Part shown: positions 12,143 to 23,882 of the stretch, one piece after another
Layout of the letters: each line of letters begins with the position of its first letter
How positions within the stretch are numbered: position 1 is the stretch's first letter
Assembly (NCBI GenBank): GCA_001599975.1
Contig: BCIO01000001.1
Span: 3,655,631-3,719,630, forward strand
DNA length: 64,000 nucleotides
DNA from: Cystobasidiopsis lactophilus
Lineage: Eukaryota > Basidiomycota > Agaricostilbomycetes > Agaricostilbales > Chionosphaeraceae
Direction of reading: 5' to 3'
The notes under the pieces: generated by a model
Told to the model about the DNA's origin: nothing
Databases searched by the model: none
The model's input: the letters and a program-made list of their open reading frames with translations, nothing else
Translations under genes and position numbers: made by a program

Positions 12143-13470
12143 TCATTCGCCGCCACCGCCTGCGCCGCTTTTGGTCCGCGAAGAAGCCGTGCGGAACGGC
12201 AACCGGCTTGGCCCAGTGGACGAGATGACCCGGCGCCGCTTCGGCTTGTCTTCTTGCTCCTCTGCTATCACTCCGTTCTCTGCGCTCTTCTTTCGCTTAA
12301 GCTTGACAGCAATCGTGTCCGAAGTCGCCCTCCTCCGATCGGCCGCCACAGGCGCCACCGCGCTTTCTACGCCGTTCAGGCGCGGCTTGGATGACCGCTT
12401 GGAGGTGGAGGTCGGCTTGAGCCTTTTGGTGGTCGGTGCACTTCCGTCCTCTTGCCACGATGGGTCCTCTTGCTCGTTGTCCGACTCGCTCACCCGCCTC
12501 TTCTTCTTCCGGGCCGGTGGCGGAACGTGGACGGGGGCCGCATCGAAGGAAGAGTTGTTGGTGCTGTAGGACTCGTCGGCCTGGATGACGTCGCTCGCGT
12601 TGTGCAGTTTGCGCTGTGGCGGAGCACCATAGAAGCTGGCCACCGGCGAAACACTCTTTTTGATGGTCGGGGCAAGAGGAGCTGGGGCCTCTGCGCTCTT
12701 CTTCTTGACCGTTTTGGGGGGAGCGGGCGTCACGGGAAGCTGGCCAGGGAAGACTGGCATGACTGATGGCCTTGCGGCTCGCCTGGGAGACGACCGCAGA
12801 GTGATGGCGGCCTCTGGTTCCACCTCTTGCTGCACGTGCCATGGGGAACTGCGTTTAAGGAAGGCAGGAAGGTGGTCGTAAATCGTTTCGAGCGGGCCAG
12901 AAAGAAAGTTGAGGGAGTGGCCGATGAAGAGCAGGTTGGTTTCGAGGAACGTGAAGAACAGCCAGTCAAAGAGAGGTTCGTAAGGTCGTACGGCCGTGGC
13001 GGTTCGTTTGAAAAGAGCTCGAGCGGCGATGGAGAGGGAGAAGAGCAGCCAGAGCCAGAGCAGCAGCCGAACTTCGGAGGACAGAGGGATGAAGTCTAAG
13101 ACGCCCAGCGACAGCAGCGCCTTGTCCACGTAGAGCGCCAAGTTCCAGACAAAAAGCGATGTAAGGTTGTGCACGATGGCTTTCGAGCGGGCCTGTTTGT
13201 TGTTGTCCGTCATCTCATCATTCAGAGAGCGCGTGCTCCGTCGGGAAGCTCACCTGCGCCTTAGACTTTGCGCTGAGCGGGCCAACCTGAGCAGCCACTT
13301 TGATGCGCCGCGTCCTAGTGACTGGCTGCTTCAGGCTCGAGCAGGACGCGGCGACCAGCGACAAAGTGCTGGCAGCATAAACAAGTTGCATTGAGCGAAA
13401 CCGCGCGGACGCAAAGCGAAATGGGAAGCACATACCCCGCCAGCTTGACGATTGTGATCAACCCAAACAT
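12143..13470 (-). CDS. Membrane protein with basic, NLS-rich tail
   Basis: Unrecognised protein, predicted 406 aa from exons 13470-13436, 13368-13254 and 13213-12143. The second intron would be only 40 nt. An alternative is that translation starts at the ATG at 13213 and the upstream exons are 5' UTR. A hydrophobic N-terminus (MFGLITIVKLAGTLSLVAA) could be a signal anchor. Two further hydrophobic segments follow: RLLLWLWLLFSLSIAAR and LFDWLFFTFLETNLLFIGHS. The last 230 residues are low-complexity with several KKKRRV- or KRRR-type basic clusters. Membrane segments followed by nuclear-localisation-like clusters would suit an inner nuclear membrane protein; that is inference only. Confidence 0.6.
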
Positions 13471-13646
13471 TCTGTCATGAGAAATCTGTCATTGGAGTGG
13501 AGGAAGGGGGCCAAGCCTTGACAGCGCAGCGGCGCCAGCTCTCGATTTTTTTTTTTCCCCCGACACCGAACCCACGCCCACTCCATCGCTGTTCCAGCTG
13601 CAGCCAAGCTCGGTAGACTTGATTTGCCTCTGGGTCATCTAGGATC

Positions 13647-14151
13647 ATGCCCGTCCCTTGGGAAGCGTTGTTGCCGGCGAGTGGTGCTTTATCGCTCCCT
13701 GAGTTATCCACTAACGCTGGCCTGTGAACAGTTTGGTTCGTCTTCGCTGCTCCGTCTTTGGTCGGGAGCATCACTTGGAGGACCAGGGCTCATGAAAAGA
13801 GAACAGGTCTCTTGACGGGCATGTTCGCCATTGCTGGCACCGGCTTCAGCGCCTTGAAAAGGGCTACCAACGACGGCAAGGTGCGTCGGCCCTGTTCCCC
13901 CATTAGTCGTAGTCGCGCTAACAACATGGAAATTTGCTCGCACAGCCACCACGATACGGCATCGATGACTGGGATCAGATGATGATGGAGCGGGATAGGC
14001 GGTTAACAGGCAGCATGAGGGGTCAAGCGGTACGGTCCCCTCCTTCATTGAGATTTGGCTCTATTTGACTGGGTGGCGATTGCTGCAGACTAACGCAGAA
14101 GCGCCGGAGGAATTTGCCACCAACAGCGTGTGGCAGACGGAGAAGGTCTAG
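13647..14151 (+). CDS. NDUFA1: Complex I subunit NDUFA1 (MWFE/NIMM type)
   Basis: Small single-span accessory subunit of mitochondrial NADH:ubiquinone oxidoreductase, about 84 aa. The start MPVPWEALLP matches the fungal family start. The membrane span LLTGMFAIAGTGF is followed by NDGKPPRYGIDDWD, then MMMERDRRLTGS and EAPEEF..NSVW, all conserved. Exons: 13647-13676, 13732-13735, 13807-13880, 13946-14029 and 14089-14151. The second exon would be only 4 nt (TTTG), giving the conserved P-F-G, with a GC donor before it (13677). A simpler model uses a GT donor at 13681 and one 126-nt intron, giving P-A-S at the same length. The family assignment does not depend on this choice. Confidence 0.9.
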
Positions 14152-14411
14152 AGAACGCAGGAACTTGCATTTGTCTCGATTCGGCACCAGCCGTAAGGCT
14201 TGCTGCTTGTCTTATTTCGCTTGAATGCCCCTCGACAGCATTAGAACATTGTTCTACGACGTAAATGAGTCCTGGTGGCTGCCCATGAGTTCCGCCATTA
14301 CGTCTCCAGCCCTCGGGATGAAATCGAGCAACAACTTCTTGCGCTCTCGATTTGTCATGACGCCGTAACATCAACCCTATTCGCTCCTTCTCCACCTACA
14401 ACCAAGACATC

Positions 14412-15690
14412 ATGCCTATCTGGTTCGGTGCGGGAACGCTGGGCAAGGTGGGTACAGGCTCGGAGGCGCGGCAAGTCAAAGCGCCGCTAAGTGAGTCGCC
14501 GAGCGCAGGGCATGTACCAGGAGGAAGCGGTTCAGGTCGATGCGACCGTCGAAATCATCAAGACTGCCTTCGAGACTGCTGTTGATGGCCATCGGGCGAT
14601 CGACACCAGCCCTTGGTACACGCCCAGCGAAGCCGTCCTGGGCGCCGCTCTCAAGCGTCTCAACTACCCGCGAGAGTCCTACTCCCTCATCACCAAGTGC
14701 GGACGGTACAAGCCTCAGGATCGGGAGGGCGGCCCAAAGTTCAACTACTCGCCCGAAAAGCTTCGAAAGTCCATCCTCAACAGCTTGCGACTGCTAAACA
14801 CCACCTACTTGGACGTGTAAGTCCGGCTTTGGACTCCCCCCATTCGGTAGCATGCTCAAGTGTGATGTGAGGTCACAGGGTCTACTTGCACGACATCGAG
14901 TTTGTGGCGGAAGCTGTCGGTCGAGCGGATGAGGCTGGCCACCCTTGCCAGGCTCTGGACAAGGCCGAAGAGGCCAGCTATGGCCTGGCACCAGAAGATG
15001 CTGCTGTTGTTCGAGGCAAAGGCGACCAGACGGTGTTGGAGGCCATCAGGACGCTACAGGCCATGAAGAAGGAAGGGCTGATTCGTCGAGTCGGCTTCAG
15101 CGGTGCGTTCGTTCAGAATCTTTCCTTCCATTTCATCTGAACAGGAAGCAGGTTACCCTTTGGCAACGCTTCTACGGCTTGCCATCCTAATACGCAACCA
15201 GCTGGAGGACCCACTTGATATCATGCTCTCCTACGGCAGCCACACCATCCGCACGATCGAAGAAGGCCAGCCTCTCACCAATTTCCAGCGCTTCGCTCCG
15301 CATCTTTTGGAACGCGGCGGCGTCAAGCAGCTGGTCAACGCATCACCCTTCGAGATGGGCTTGCTCACTCGCGATCATGTGCCTTTCTGGCATCCTGCAC
15401 CTGCTGCGCTTAAAACCGCGCTCCAGCAGCTGTGCACGAAAATCGATCTGGCGGCGATCGCCCTCCGGTTTGGTCTGAGGCCCTATCAGGTCCACGGACA
15501 CCCGGAGGCCGTGATCCCGACCGTCGTGGGCTGGTCGAACCCAGAAGAGGTGATACTGGCGGTCGAAGCTTATTCACGCTCGCTCGAAAGGCGACCGGAG
15601 GACTTGAAGGAGGAAGCGGACACCATCAAGGCGTTGCAAGGCATCTCCGAACACGGCGGGTGGGCATGGGCATCAGGGAAGGACGACTAA
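14412..15690 (+). CDS. Aldo-keto reductase, D-arabinose dehydrogenase (Ara2) type
   Basis: NAD(P)-dependent oxidoreductase of the AKR fold. Yeast Ara2 oxidises D-arabinose to the lactone in erythroascorbate synthesis. Exons 14412-14447, 14509-14816, 14879-15102 and 15152-15690 sum to a whole number of codons (about 368 aa). The catalytic tetrad is visible: Asp in AIDTSPWY, Tyr in PWY, Lys in ITKCGRY and His in YLHDIEFV. VYLHDIEFV and the later GYPLATLLRLA are typical of the Ara2 and galactose-dehydrogenase branch rather than of general AKRs. The third acceptor is the second of two closely spaced AGs (15151). The substrate is inferred from the branch, not shown. Confidence 0.88.
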
Positions 15691-16220
15691 GGATTAGCAG
15701 CATGCCTGCCACGTCTTCCATGCCTCGCAGTGCGTTTCCTTTTTTGATGTGACGGAGACGGGTGAACTGATTAAAGCTTCCTCTAAGTTTCAAAAGAGCG
15801 CGCATCATGCGATCATCGCGGGATGACTTCGTTGGGGCTTCACTTTAAACGCCGCATCAGCAGTGGCGACTATCGCCTCCACTTTAAAAGTCAGTCTCCA
15901 CGCGATCCCACCCCAACGAAACGAGAATTCCAAGCACAAAGCGTAAAGTCTAGCGTTATCATTGCGGGACCGAAGGATGGCCGCGCGTAAGCTCTGGGGC
16001 CAGGTCATCTCCACCCGCCAAAAGATGATCCCGGGGCGAAGGGCTAACTCGATTAGGACATTGGGCGTCCCTTTTTTCGCTCCACAACAACCAGTGCTCT
16101 CTTTGCGGTGTGCTACATGTCAAAACACCCGTAGTCAACTGCAAATCCCAGGGCTAGCCGCAACGCACCATAAACTTCAAATCCCGTCATTCAACTGGCT
16201 CGAAAACACAATCCGTCAAC
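15691..16220. other. Intergenic, 3' UTR and promoter
   Basis: About 530 bp between two genes in the same direction. No coding frame or RNA gene recognised. Confidence 0.45.
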
Positions 16221-16968
16221 ATGGGCTTCTCCTTTCCCAGCGAACAACAACTGGCGGCCGCACGCAACTCTAGACGTCGACCACCGCCAGTCAAGCGCGC
16301 GGTGGAGACCAACACGCTCGCTCGCGATAACTACACGGAGCGAAGCACTTCCGTCGACGTGAGTTGCTTTTCTTGCTATCGTCCGCCCCTAGCGTCTTCA
16401 GAGCTCGTGAGCTAACGAGCGTATGAATGTGCAGATCGTCTCTTGTCCTCAAGATGTCACGGGCGTCGAGCGCATCATCTTGGTAGCGCAAGGCGACTTG
16501 CAGAGGCATCTGAGGTGAGCCATCTCTTTCCAACCGATTGTGCGCCATTGCTAACTTTTCTGAAGTGCGCTTCTGGCTCGGACTATCACCGTCGAGTGCA
16601 TCTTCGCCGAGACGGGCCCTAGATTCGAAAAGGGCGCCAGCCCGTCGTTCCCCGTCTGCCAGGCTCGCCGCGTCCACCTCATGTGCGAGGGCCGCCTGCT
16701 CTGCGTCGCCACCTCCTCCGTCACCCTCACCTCCAACGAGTGCGAGCGCCTTCTCCTGGACGAGAAGTTCGCTCTGGGCCAGCTCTTCCGCCAGCTGCGC
16801 GTCTACCCCAAGTTTTCGCTGCTCTCCGTCGAGACCCGAGTGGTGGACGGCAAGCGCCAGCTGCAGCGCACCTATAGGCTCGAGGCCGAGGGCATCTCTT
16901 GCGACATCCTGGAAGTGTTCGTGGACAGGGACCTGTTTGATTTGGGCGAAGCGTGGCTTTTGGAGTAA
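16221..16968 (+). CDS. Unknown protein, faint chorismate-lyase-like pattern
   Basis: Predicted 206 aa from exons 16221-16358, 16435-16514 and 16566-16968, GT-AG introns, phases consistent. The N-terminal 45 residues are basic and Pro-rich. The rest is a compact domain with ARRVHLMCEGRLLCVATSS and later LLDEKFALGQLFRQL. The spacing of R-x-V-x-L, a G-x-L, an A-x-S and later L-G-x-L-F is like UbiC/chorismate-lyase folds, where those parts shape the binding pocket. I do not claim the activity. No membrane segment or signal peptide seen. Confidence 0.6.
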
Positions 16969-17326
16969 TGGGGAGGGATTGGACAAGGGCGACACTCGAT
17001 GGCACGCTTCAGCATCGTTCTCCCCGGCATTTTGACTTTCTTTTCAGGAGCATCACTCGACTACTCGACATCTTCTCCAACCCCTTAGAGCAGCATTTCA
17101 TTGTACCATACTCGATATACGAAATTGAAAAGAAACGACAGCAACTCTTTTTAATCAGTTTCTCCTTGATGCCTGGATCTCACTGAGTGCTGAAGTATGC
17201 GATGGCGGCAGTTTGGGGGATATTGAGAACCAACAGCGGAAGATCGCCACCTTGCCGAAAATCTCGCAGAGGGATGACGACGCTTGAGCTTGCTCGACGG
17301 CGTTCTTCCTTCCAACCACATCAACG
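16969..17326. other. Intergenic
   Basis: About 360 bp between two plus-strand genes; AT-richer around 17090-17160. Nothing else recognised. Confidence 0.4.
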
Positions 17327-18640
17327 ATGGCCCTTCCTAGCAGTCTGTTGATGCGCTCTGTGGCTCGGTCGCACGCCACTGCCGGCAGCCCGATGCTGGC
17401 CATGCTCAGGACAAGTGGCGGCCGCTTCGCTTCCACCTCCAGCTCTTCGGCTTTCGCCACCTTCAAGCCAAAGCCTTCCCCGGCGCTGGCACAGTTCAAA
17501 TCTCGGTTCCACTCGCTCCAGGCTGGCCTGGCCAAGCCCCGCTTCTTCTCCAGCGGCCTGTCCAAGCCTCGGTTCTACTCTTCGGGCTATGCGGGCTACG
17601 CGGCGCCTCCCCCAGCTGCCTACAGCCAGGCCTGGTGGACGAGGGTGCTGGCTACCGCCGGTGTCGTGGCGGGTGGCACAGTAGCCATCAACTGGTTCTT
17701 GAACCGAGAGACGAGGGATGCGCTGGCTCCCTTTGAGCGGCAATTCATGAATCAAACCTTTGGCTACTTCGGCGCTGGAGTCACTCTGATGGCTGGTATC
17801 GCTGTACGTCATCCACTTTTCGCTTGTGGCTTGAACCGACTTGCTAAGCCGGGATGCAGATCGCCATGCACTCGTTCGGTGTGTCCGCCCGAGTGATGCG
17901 AGCGAACCCATGGGTGTTCGCTGGCGTTTCGCTGGTCGGCAGCATTGGCTCCATGATCGGCGTCTACTCGGTGTCGCCCGAAAACACGGTCCTGAAGCAC
18001 GCCTGCTGGCTCGGCTTCCAGACTTTCCAGGCGCTCACCATCTCCCCTCTCCTCTTCCTCTCCCCTGCCATCCTCTTCCGAGCCGGCCTGTACACCGCTG
18101 GCTTGATGGGCGCCATTTCCTACGTCGGAGCCACCGCCCGCTCAGATCAATATCTCTACCTCGGCGCTCCTCTGCTTGGCGGCCTTGTGTAGGTGACCTC
18201 CACCACGATTCAGATTGGACATCGATCTAATGGCAGTGGCTTTTTTGCAGCGTCGTCGCACTCTCCTCTTTGGCGCCACTCGTTCTGCCCGTCACCGCCA
18301 TGCGCACGTTGGCCGTCACTGAGGCCCTCAGCCTCTACGGTGGCCTTGCCGTCTTTGGAGGCTTTGCGCTTTACGACACCCAAAAGTGAGTTTCCCGTCA
18401 CTTTCAGTCAGCCCACAGCCTGACTGTCCCTGTTCAGGATGCTCCACCACGCCAAGCTGGCCGAACAAGGCGTCATCCCAGCTGACCCTATGCGCGAGTC
18501 CATCTCCTTCGAGCTCGACTTCATCAACATCTTCGTCAGACTTGCAAGTCGCTGCACTTTTGGCTCTCACGTCCTCATCGAGCTAACTTCGCTTTTCACA
18601 GGTGTCCATCCTCGCTGGCCAGCAATCTCGGAGGAAGTGA
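17327..18640 (+). CDS. Mitochondrial Bax-inhibitor-1 family protein (GHITM-like)
   Basis: Predicted inner-membrane protein of 361 aa. The first 100 residues form a Ser/Arg-rich presequence with few acids. Then follow several hydrophobic spans (VLATAGVVAGGTVAINWFL, GAGVTLMAGIAIAMHSFGV, VFAGVSLVGSIGSMIGVYS, GLYTAGLMGAISYVGATAR, GGLAVFGGFALYDTQKM), the last with the family's YDTQ motif. The end is INIFVRLVSILAGQQSRRK. Exons 17327-17803, 17860-18188, 18251-18385, 18438-18543 and 18602-18640. The last intron starts with GC (CTT|GCAAGT, 18544); a GT donor three bases on shifts the frame and loses the family C-terminus. In animals GHITM supports cristae and Ca2+/H+ exchange; the role here is inferred. 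Confidence 0.87.
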
Positions 18641-19392
18641 ATGTTGGGCTAGAGGCAACAACACCAATGTAACACAGAAACCTTATTCATCTCCCCTGTC
18701 TCAACAATCGAAACGCATCTGCGAAGCCGAGCAGTTTGAATGGGGATTTGTTGAGTTGCATCATGCCTCTACAGCTGGGTTTGCGACCCAGATTGAGTTT
18801 GTTACAATGAGGAGAGTCTGAAGCCTCCTTTCTATTGCTGCTCTTGTAGCCTGAGAACTGGGCATCGTCTCGGCGTGAGAGGCCATAAGCAGGTGGTGCT
18901 CCATGGTGATTTTTACGCCAAGGGAGTGATCAGCCTGTACAAGATGATCCAGTGAGTCATAAGAAGACTAAAGGATGGAATCCAGCGTACTTGATGAGGT
19001 TCGGGCGAGGGGAGGAGCCTGTGACGGGGAGAAGGGATCCATGAGAACGCTGTTCTCGATGTGCACCCTGGCCACTCACTCGTAACGCCATAGTAAAGGA
19101 TCAAAGGCACCCAACCCCAATGCAGAACAACCTGGCCAATGGCTCTGTGAAAGGATTCGAAGCTGGCGTCAGATGCCGGCTTCCAGCGTCTGGAGAGCTG
19201 TCAAAAATCCTCACTGCGCCTTGATGATCCGTTCCTGTGGTCACGGTTGGCCTTGAGCCGAGTCAACAGCTGAATGTGAGGCAGCGCAACGCACCTTGGA
19301 CTCCTCAGACAGTGCCCAGCCAGCCATGACTTTTGTGGTGGAAGCGGTCAAAGACAATTTCTTTCCGTCTGCTGCAGCGACCCACTCCCAAA
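18641..19392. other. Intergenic
   Basis: About 750 bp between GHITM-like and TIM50, both plus strand. It should hold the TIM50 promoter. No coding exon or structured RNA could be supported. Confidence 0.4.
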
Positions 19393-21021
19393 ATGCTGGC
19401 TACCCGCTTGTTCACTCCAAGGGCCGCTCAGGCCGCTGTGCGATGCTACGCCACAGCGGGCGGCAAGCGAGTCCGCCCAGACGAGGCCGCTGAGCCCAAA
19501 GTCGTCCCGGAAGACCAGGTTTTGTCGAGCGGCGAGCCGGAGCCTCTGGCGACGCCCACGCCCGCGCCCAAAGTGGACAAGCTCAAGAGCCGCCCGAACT
19601 TGGCAGAGTCCTACTTGGAGCTGGCCCCCGCAGCCGCCGAGGAGCCGCACCACGCCAAAGGCAAGGGCAAGAGGTCCATGTCATCGATTGAAAAGCGGCG
19701 GCGGCACATGTCCCGCTTGATGCTCGCCTTTGGCTTGGTTGGCGTGACGTATGGGGCGTTCTACTTGGGCAGGGATTGGGACTCGGAGTGGGAGAAGCAA
19801 AGGCTGGGGTCGATGACGCTCAAAGAGCTCGGCGTGGACTCGGCGGACGAGGCGGAGCGCAAGTCCCAGTTGGCCCAGCGGTGGGCGAGGACGGTGGTCA
19901 GGGCTAAGGACCTGGCCGACTACTTCAACAAGCCGGCGTGGGAGCCACTCTTGCCGCCACCTTTGCCCGAGCCGCACCAGCGCCCTTACACCTTGGTCGT
20001 CGAGCTCGATGACATCCTCGTCCACTCAAAATGGACCAGGGAGCAAGGCTGGAAGACGGCAAAGAGGCCGGGCATCGAGGAGTTTCTCGGCTACCTCGCG
20101 CAGTTTTACGAGGTTGTCGTCTTCACCGAGGAGCCGCACTATGTGAGCTGGCTTGTTACACTGCCATCAGTTGCACATTCTGATCGTACTTGGGCCTCCT
20201 TACAGACCGCGATGCCGATCCTGGACAAGATCGATCCGCTTTCGTACTACTTCATGTACCGCCTCTTCCGCGACTCGACCCGCTACTACAACTCCACTTT
20301 GGTCAAAGACCTCTCCTACCTAGGCCGAGACCTGTCCCGGACTATCATCATCGAGACGGACCCGGCGCACGTCCAGACCCACCCCGAAAACGCCATCATC
20401 GTGCCAGCGTGGAAAGGCGACAAGACCGACGCGCCCGCCTTGATGGCCTACCTCCCCTTCTTAGAAGCCTTGGCCATCCAGAACGTCAAGGACGTCAGGC
20501 CCATCATCCAAAACTACCAGGGCAAGGACATCCCCGCCGAGTTTGGCCGCAAGCAGGCCGAGTACAAGCAGGCCCTCTTGTCCGACTGGCAAAAGCGCAA
20601 GGAGGCGTCCACCTCTTCCCTCCTCGGCGGCTTCTCGCTGTTCTCCCTATTCGGAATCGTTCGTGCTTTGCCTTGCTTTCTTCATGCCAGTGCCTGATAG
20701 TGGCCTCGTTTTGGACGAACAGGGAGCAAAAGGAACCGACGAGCCACCTTTGACGGCGCTGGAAGCAGAGCGGAAGCGCTATCTGGAGCACTACCAGCGA
20801 GAGGCGGCCTCGCTCAAGGAGAACGAGCCGGCCATGATCCAGCAGATGGAGGCCGACCGGGATCGTCAACTAAAAGAGTGCGTTCCCTTCTCACCCTCTC
20901 TTTATCGTTGTTGATCGACGACTCATATTTCTGCTTGTTTGGGAGCAGAATGAAGAGCAGCTTCCTTGGGTTCATTGGCAACTTGGGCCAGCCGCCACCG
21001 GGACCTCCGCCGTCTCAATGA
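19393..21021 (+). CDS. TIM50: TIM23 translocase receptor subunit Tim50
   Basis: Inner-membrane receptor that passes presequence proteins from TOM to TIM23. Predicted 476 aa; exons 19393-20142, 20206-20658, 20723-20877 and 20949-21021. The start gives a basic presequence (MLATRLFTPRAAQAAVRCYA), then one membrane span (MLAFGLVGVTYGAFYLG), then the FCP1-like domain: YTLVVELDDILVHSKWTRE, KRPGIEEFLGYL, EVVVFTEEPHYTAMPILDK and IIIETDPAHVQTHPENAI. The canonical phosphatase DLDETL is ELDDIL here, as expected for the non-catalytic Tim50 branch. The tail is charged, then Pro-rich (QPPPGPPP). Confidence 0.94.
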
Positions 21022-21125
21022 TCTTCCTCCCGAGCATCCTCGGGCGCCAAAGGTGTCGTTGTAGTCGAAGCTACAGTATACTGTTGCAACACGCTTTAAT
21101 CACACCTCTCCAAATCCGTTCTCCT

Positions 21126-21657
21126 TCAAGCCTTCTTTGAGACATCCGCAATCACTTCAATTTCGATCTTCATCTGTTCGTCGCCCAGCCGCGTGACCTC
21201 CACACAGGTCCAAAGCGGCTTGTAAGACGGCATGTACTTCTTCATGGCGGCCACGGTGGCGCCCATCGACTCGGGAGACAGAGGGTGATGGAAGCTCATC
21301 ACCTGGGACGCCGCCTTGAGAGCCTCATCGCGGAACGGCATCGGATGACACACCTTGAATACTTGGTCGAAGGAGGCCCCGGCATCCTTCAAGGCTCTCT
21401 CGATGTTCTGGAAGGCGAGCTCGACCTGGCCGACTTCGTCGAGTGCAGGATAGACCTTCTTTCCATCTTGCCAGGCCCAAGCTCCTTGTCCAGAGATGTA
21501 AACAGTCTAGATCATGGATGTCAGCGTGCAGGAAGGCAGGCCGCATTGATAGTGAGGGTGCACTTGCATCATTGACTTTCACGCTTTGGGTGTAGCCGAA
21601 ATCGCTCTCGTGAAGGGTGCCAACGCCCTCGTATGACTTGAAATCGAGATGTGCCAT
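21126..21657 (-). CDS. RidA/YjgF family protein
   Basis: Predicted 156 aa of the family that hydrolyses reactive enamine/imine intermediates from PLP enzymes. Exons 21657-21568 and 21506-21126. The family motif is rebuilt exactly at the junction (VNDTVYISGQGAW), and QVELAFQNIERALKDAGAS and the C-terminal MKIEIEVIAD are typical. The single intron has a GC donor (GAT|GCAAGT) at 21567; no GT donor nearby keeps the frame. The protein is longer at its N-terminus than the usual 125-130 aa and has a VTRLG where many members carry the active-site Arg, so activity is likely but unproven. Confidence 0.88.
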
Positions 21658-21810
21658 GATAGATCTATCGTTGAACGTCAACGGGCGGGGTGGATGGTGG
21701 TCAAGAACAGAGAGCGCGTCTATCGAGGTGGCGGCAGCGGAATGCTGATTAAAGCTCCGGAGCTGACCCGGACGACAATTCAAGGTGCATAGTGTACAAG
21801 GTATAAGAAG

Positions 21811-23377
21811 CTATCCTGAGGCTTGAAGAATGGCCCTCATAAGCTCCCAAGTGTCCGAGCCATCTGGATAGGGAACCGGGTCCAACTCCCAACCCGTCTT
21901 CTTGGTGCGAACCGGACCCAGGTTGACGGTGGGAGTGAACCTTGGCTTCGTAGATCTTGAGACCCAAAGTGGCTGGCCTTGGGCCTTGAGGGTATCTTGT
22001 TCGTCCTCCCACCAGGTGCTGCCAACTGACTCGTCATCCTCGAACTCCCGCAGCCGCGAGTCGAGGTCCAAGTCATCGATGGATGTGGAAGAGCAACAAT
22101 CAGAGGGAGGGGTTTTGGCGCTTGTAGAGCTCGAGATGGAGAAAGCGAGTGGCGGAAAGTCCGAGCTCTTGAACAGGGCAGGCTCGCAGTAGAAGTCACT
22201 GCTCGCCTCTTCGTCCTCCATCAGCTCTTCCAAAGAGGGAGAAGGTCCGTAGAGCTGGCGACAGATGGCACAGTCATGGACATAATTCTTGTAGTCGCGA
22301 AAGTTGATGGGCCAAAGGAAGCGGGTGTGGAGGAAGCGGTCGCCCAGCTGAAATAGGCGCCCACTGTCTCTTGCCTGAGAATGGAACATTGTGTCACGGT
22401 CTTCCAAAGGGTAGATGGTCCAGAAGGTCGTCGTTGTAGTATCGACCACTGAGCCTTGGTTCCTCCCTTCGAGCATGTAGGCAAAGAAATCTTGAACCTT
22501 CATTCGTTAGTAGTCAAATAATCAAAGATTCCACAAGTCGAGTTTGCTCACAAACATCTCCCTGCAGTTTCAACTCCAATCGCCATGGGCAAGCGGCCTC
22601 AGCCCCCAAGCCATGCCGTCCGACGTGAAAGCCCGAGATTTTTTCAGCCTTCTTGATGAGCGTCACGAGCAACTTGTCGTCCCCACTTGATCGCGCTCAG
22701 GTCAGCACTCGCGCAATGAATAACGAAAAGAAAGTCAGCTTACCTTTGGCAGACCTCGGGCAGCTCGCTGTCTGACGGAAAGACAGAGCCTGCATTCAGA
22801 ATGGTGTCAGATACATAAAAGAGCACCGAGAAACATGTGAAAAAGACTAGCCTTTGTAAGGTGAATAATGCTGAGCTTCACACTTTTCGACAAGCGGGCT
22901 CAGAAGACTGAGGATCAACTTTTGCTGCTCCCGCTTGATATACCAGCCAACACTCCGCCAGATGTGGGTGGATGTCAGACCCAGACTAAGCAAATGCCTC
23001 CTTGTATAGTCCCCCGACTCGAGCATGTACTCGCAGAGCACGCCGAGCAGCACTGGAGAACCGAAGAACTGATTAACAGCACTTCTTCTTGTAGAGCGAA
23101 GGGAGTGAGAAGATGCAGTAGACGAAGCTAGAAGAGGACAGATTGGTGTTAGGTTGAAGTTGGCCGTGCCCAATAGCGGCTCTTCGTCCACAGGCTCGAA
23201 GATGGAGCCGGAAAATAGTAAAGAAGGCCTGTGTGCAGACCGGCATTTCTTTTGGGAGGGAAGCAACTGGCGCCGTCGAGCCGTTTGAAGACGATGTGCT
23301 CCGAGCTTGCGAGACTTGCCACAACCCTGGTAGCGAAGGATGGGTTGCCATTCGAAATCATGCTCTTCTATAGCCAT
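21811..23377 (-). CDS. F-box-like protein, full-length member of local family
   Basis: Predicted 462 aa; exons 23377-22852, 22789-22744, 22685-22556 and 22497-21811, whole number of codons. After a disordered basic N-terminus, an F-box-like segment appears (FFGSPVLLGVLCEYML, then LLSLGLTSTHIWRSVGWYI). Then GFHVGRHG, PWRLELKLQGD and FWTIYPLEDRD, in the same order as in the gene at 1-1043. The C-terminus is NLGPVRTKKTGWELDPVPYP. The first intron (22790-22851) needs a GC donor (AAAG|GCTAGT); read through, the frame stops at once. Likely an SCF adaptor with an uncharacterised target-binding region; role inferred. Confidence 0.65.
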
Positions 23378-23882
23378 TATGAAGACTATTCAAAGAGTAA
23401 GAGGTAACGAGGTCGAGCAGGAACAAGAAAAGAGGCCAAACCAAACGGCATCAAGTCTAACGGCGCGGCGGGTCAAGCTCGTGAAATAATCTGAGTCATC
23501 TGCAGTCCGGTCTATACTATCACAATAGCATCAAAAGGGCTTATAGAGGCGCCAGATGTGACGAGAGTTAAGGCAGGACAAAGTAACGCATTGCAGCAAA
23601 GCGCACTAGGCAGCGACTGGCTACTGGCGTGCACGCGCGGTCACAGCGGCATCATGAAACAAGAAGACAGTAGCTCAGCAGACTGTCCAGCTCAAACGAT
23701 CGCCAAAACCGCAGTGACGGATGGAGAAAGGACGGCCTTCGAGAGAGCAGCAAGCGAGCGCGTTGAGGCCTCCGCAGCTTGTGGCTCTGCAGAGGAGATC
23801 ATAATACACGAGGATTCGTAGTTGAATACAAGGACATCATCAGAGCCCCTAGACACCACCGCTCCAACAACCCGCCCCACTC
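23378..23882. other. Upstream region of the F-box-like gene
   Basis: About 500 bp with no supported gene. It contains the promoter of the gene at 21811-23377 and the 3' flank of the shortened paralog. Confidence 0.4.
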
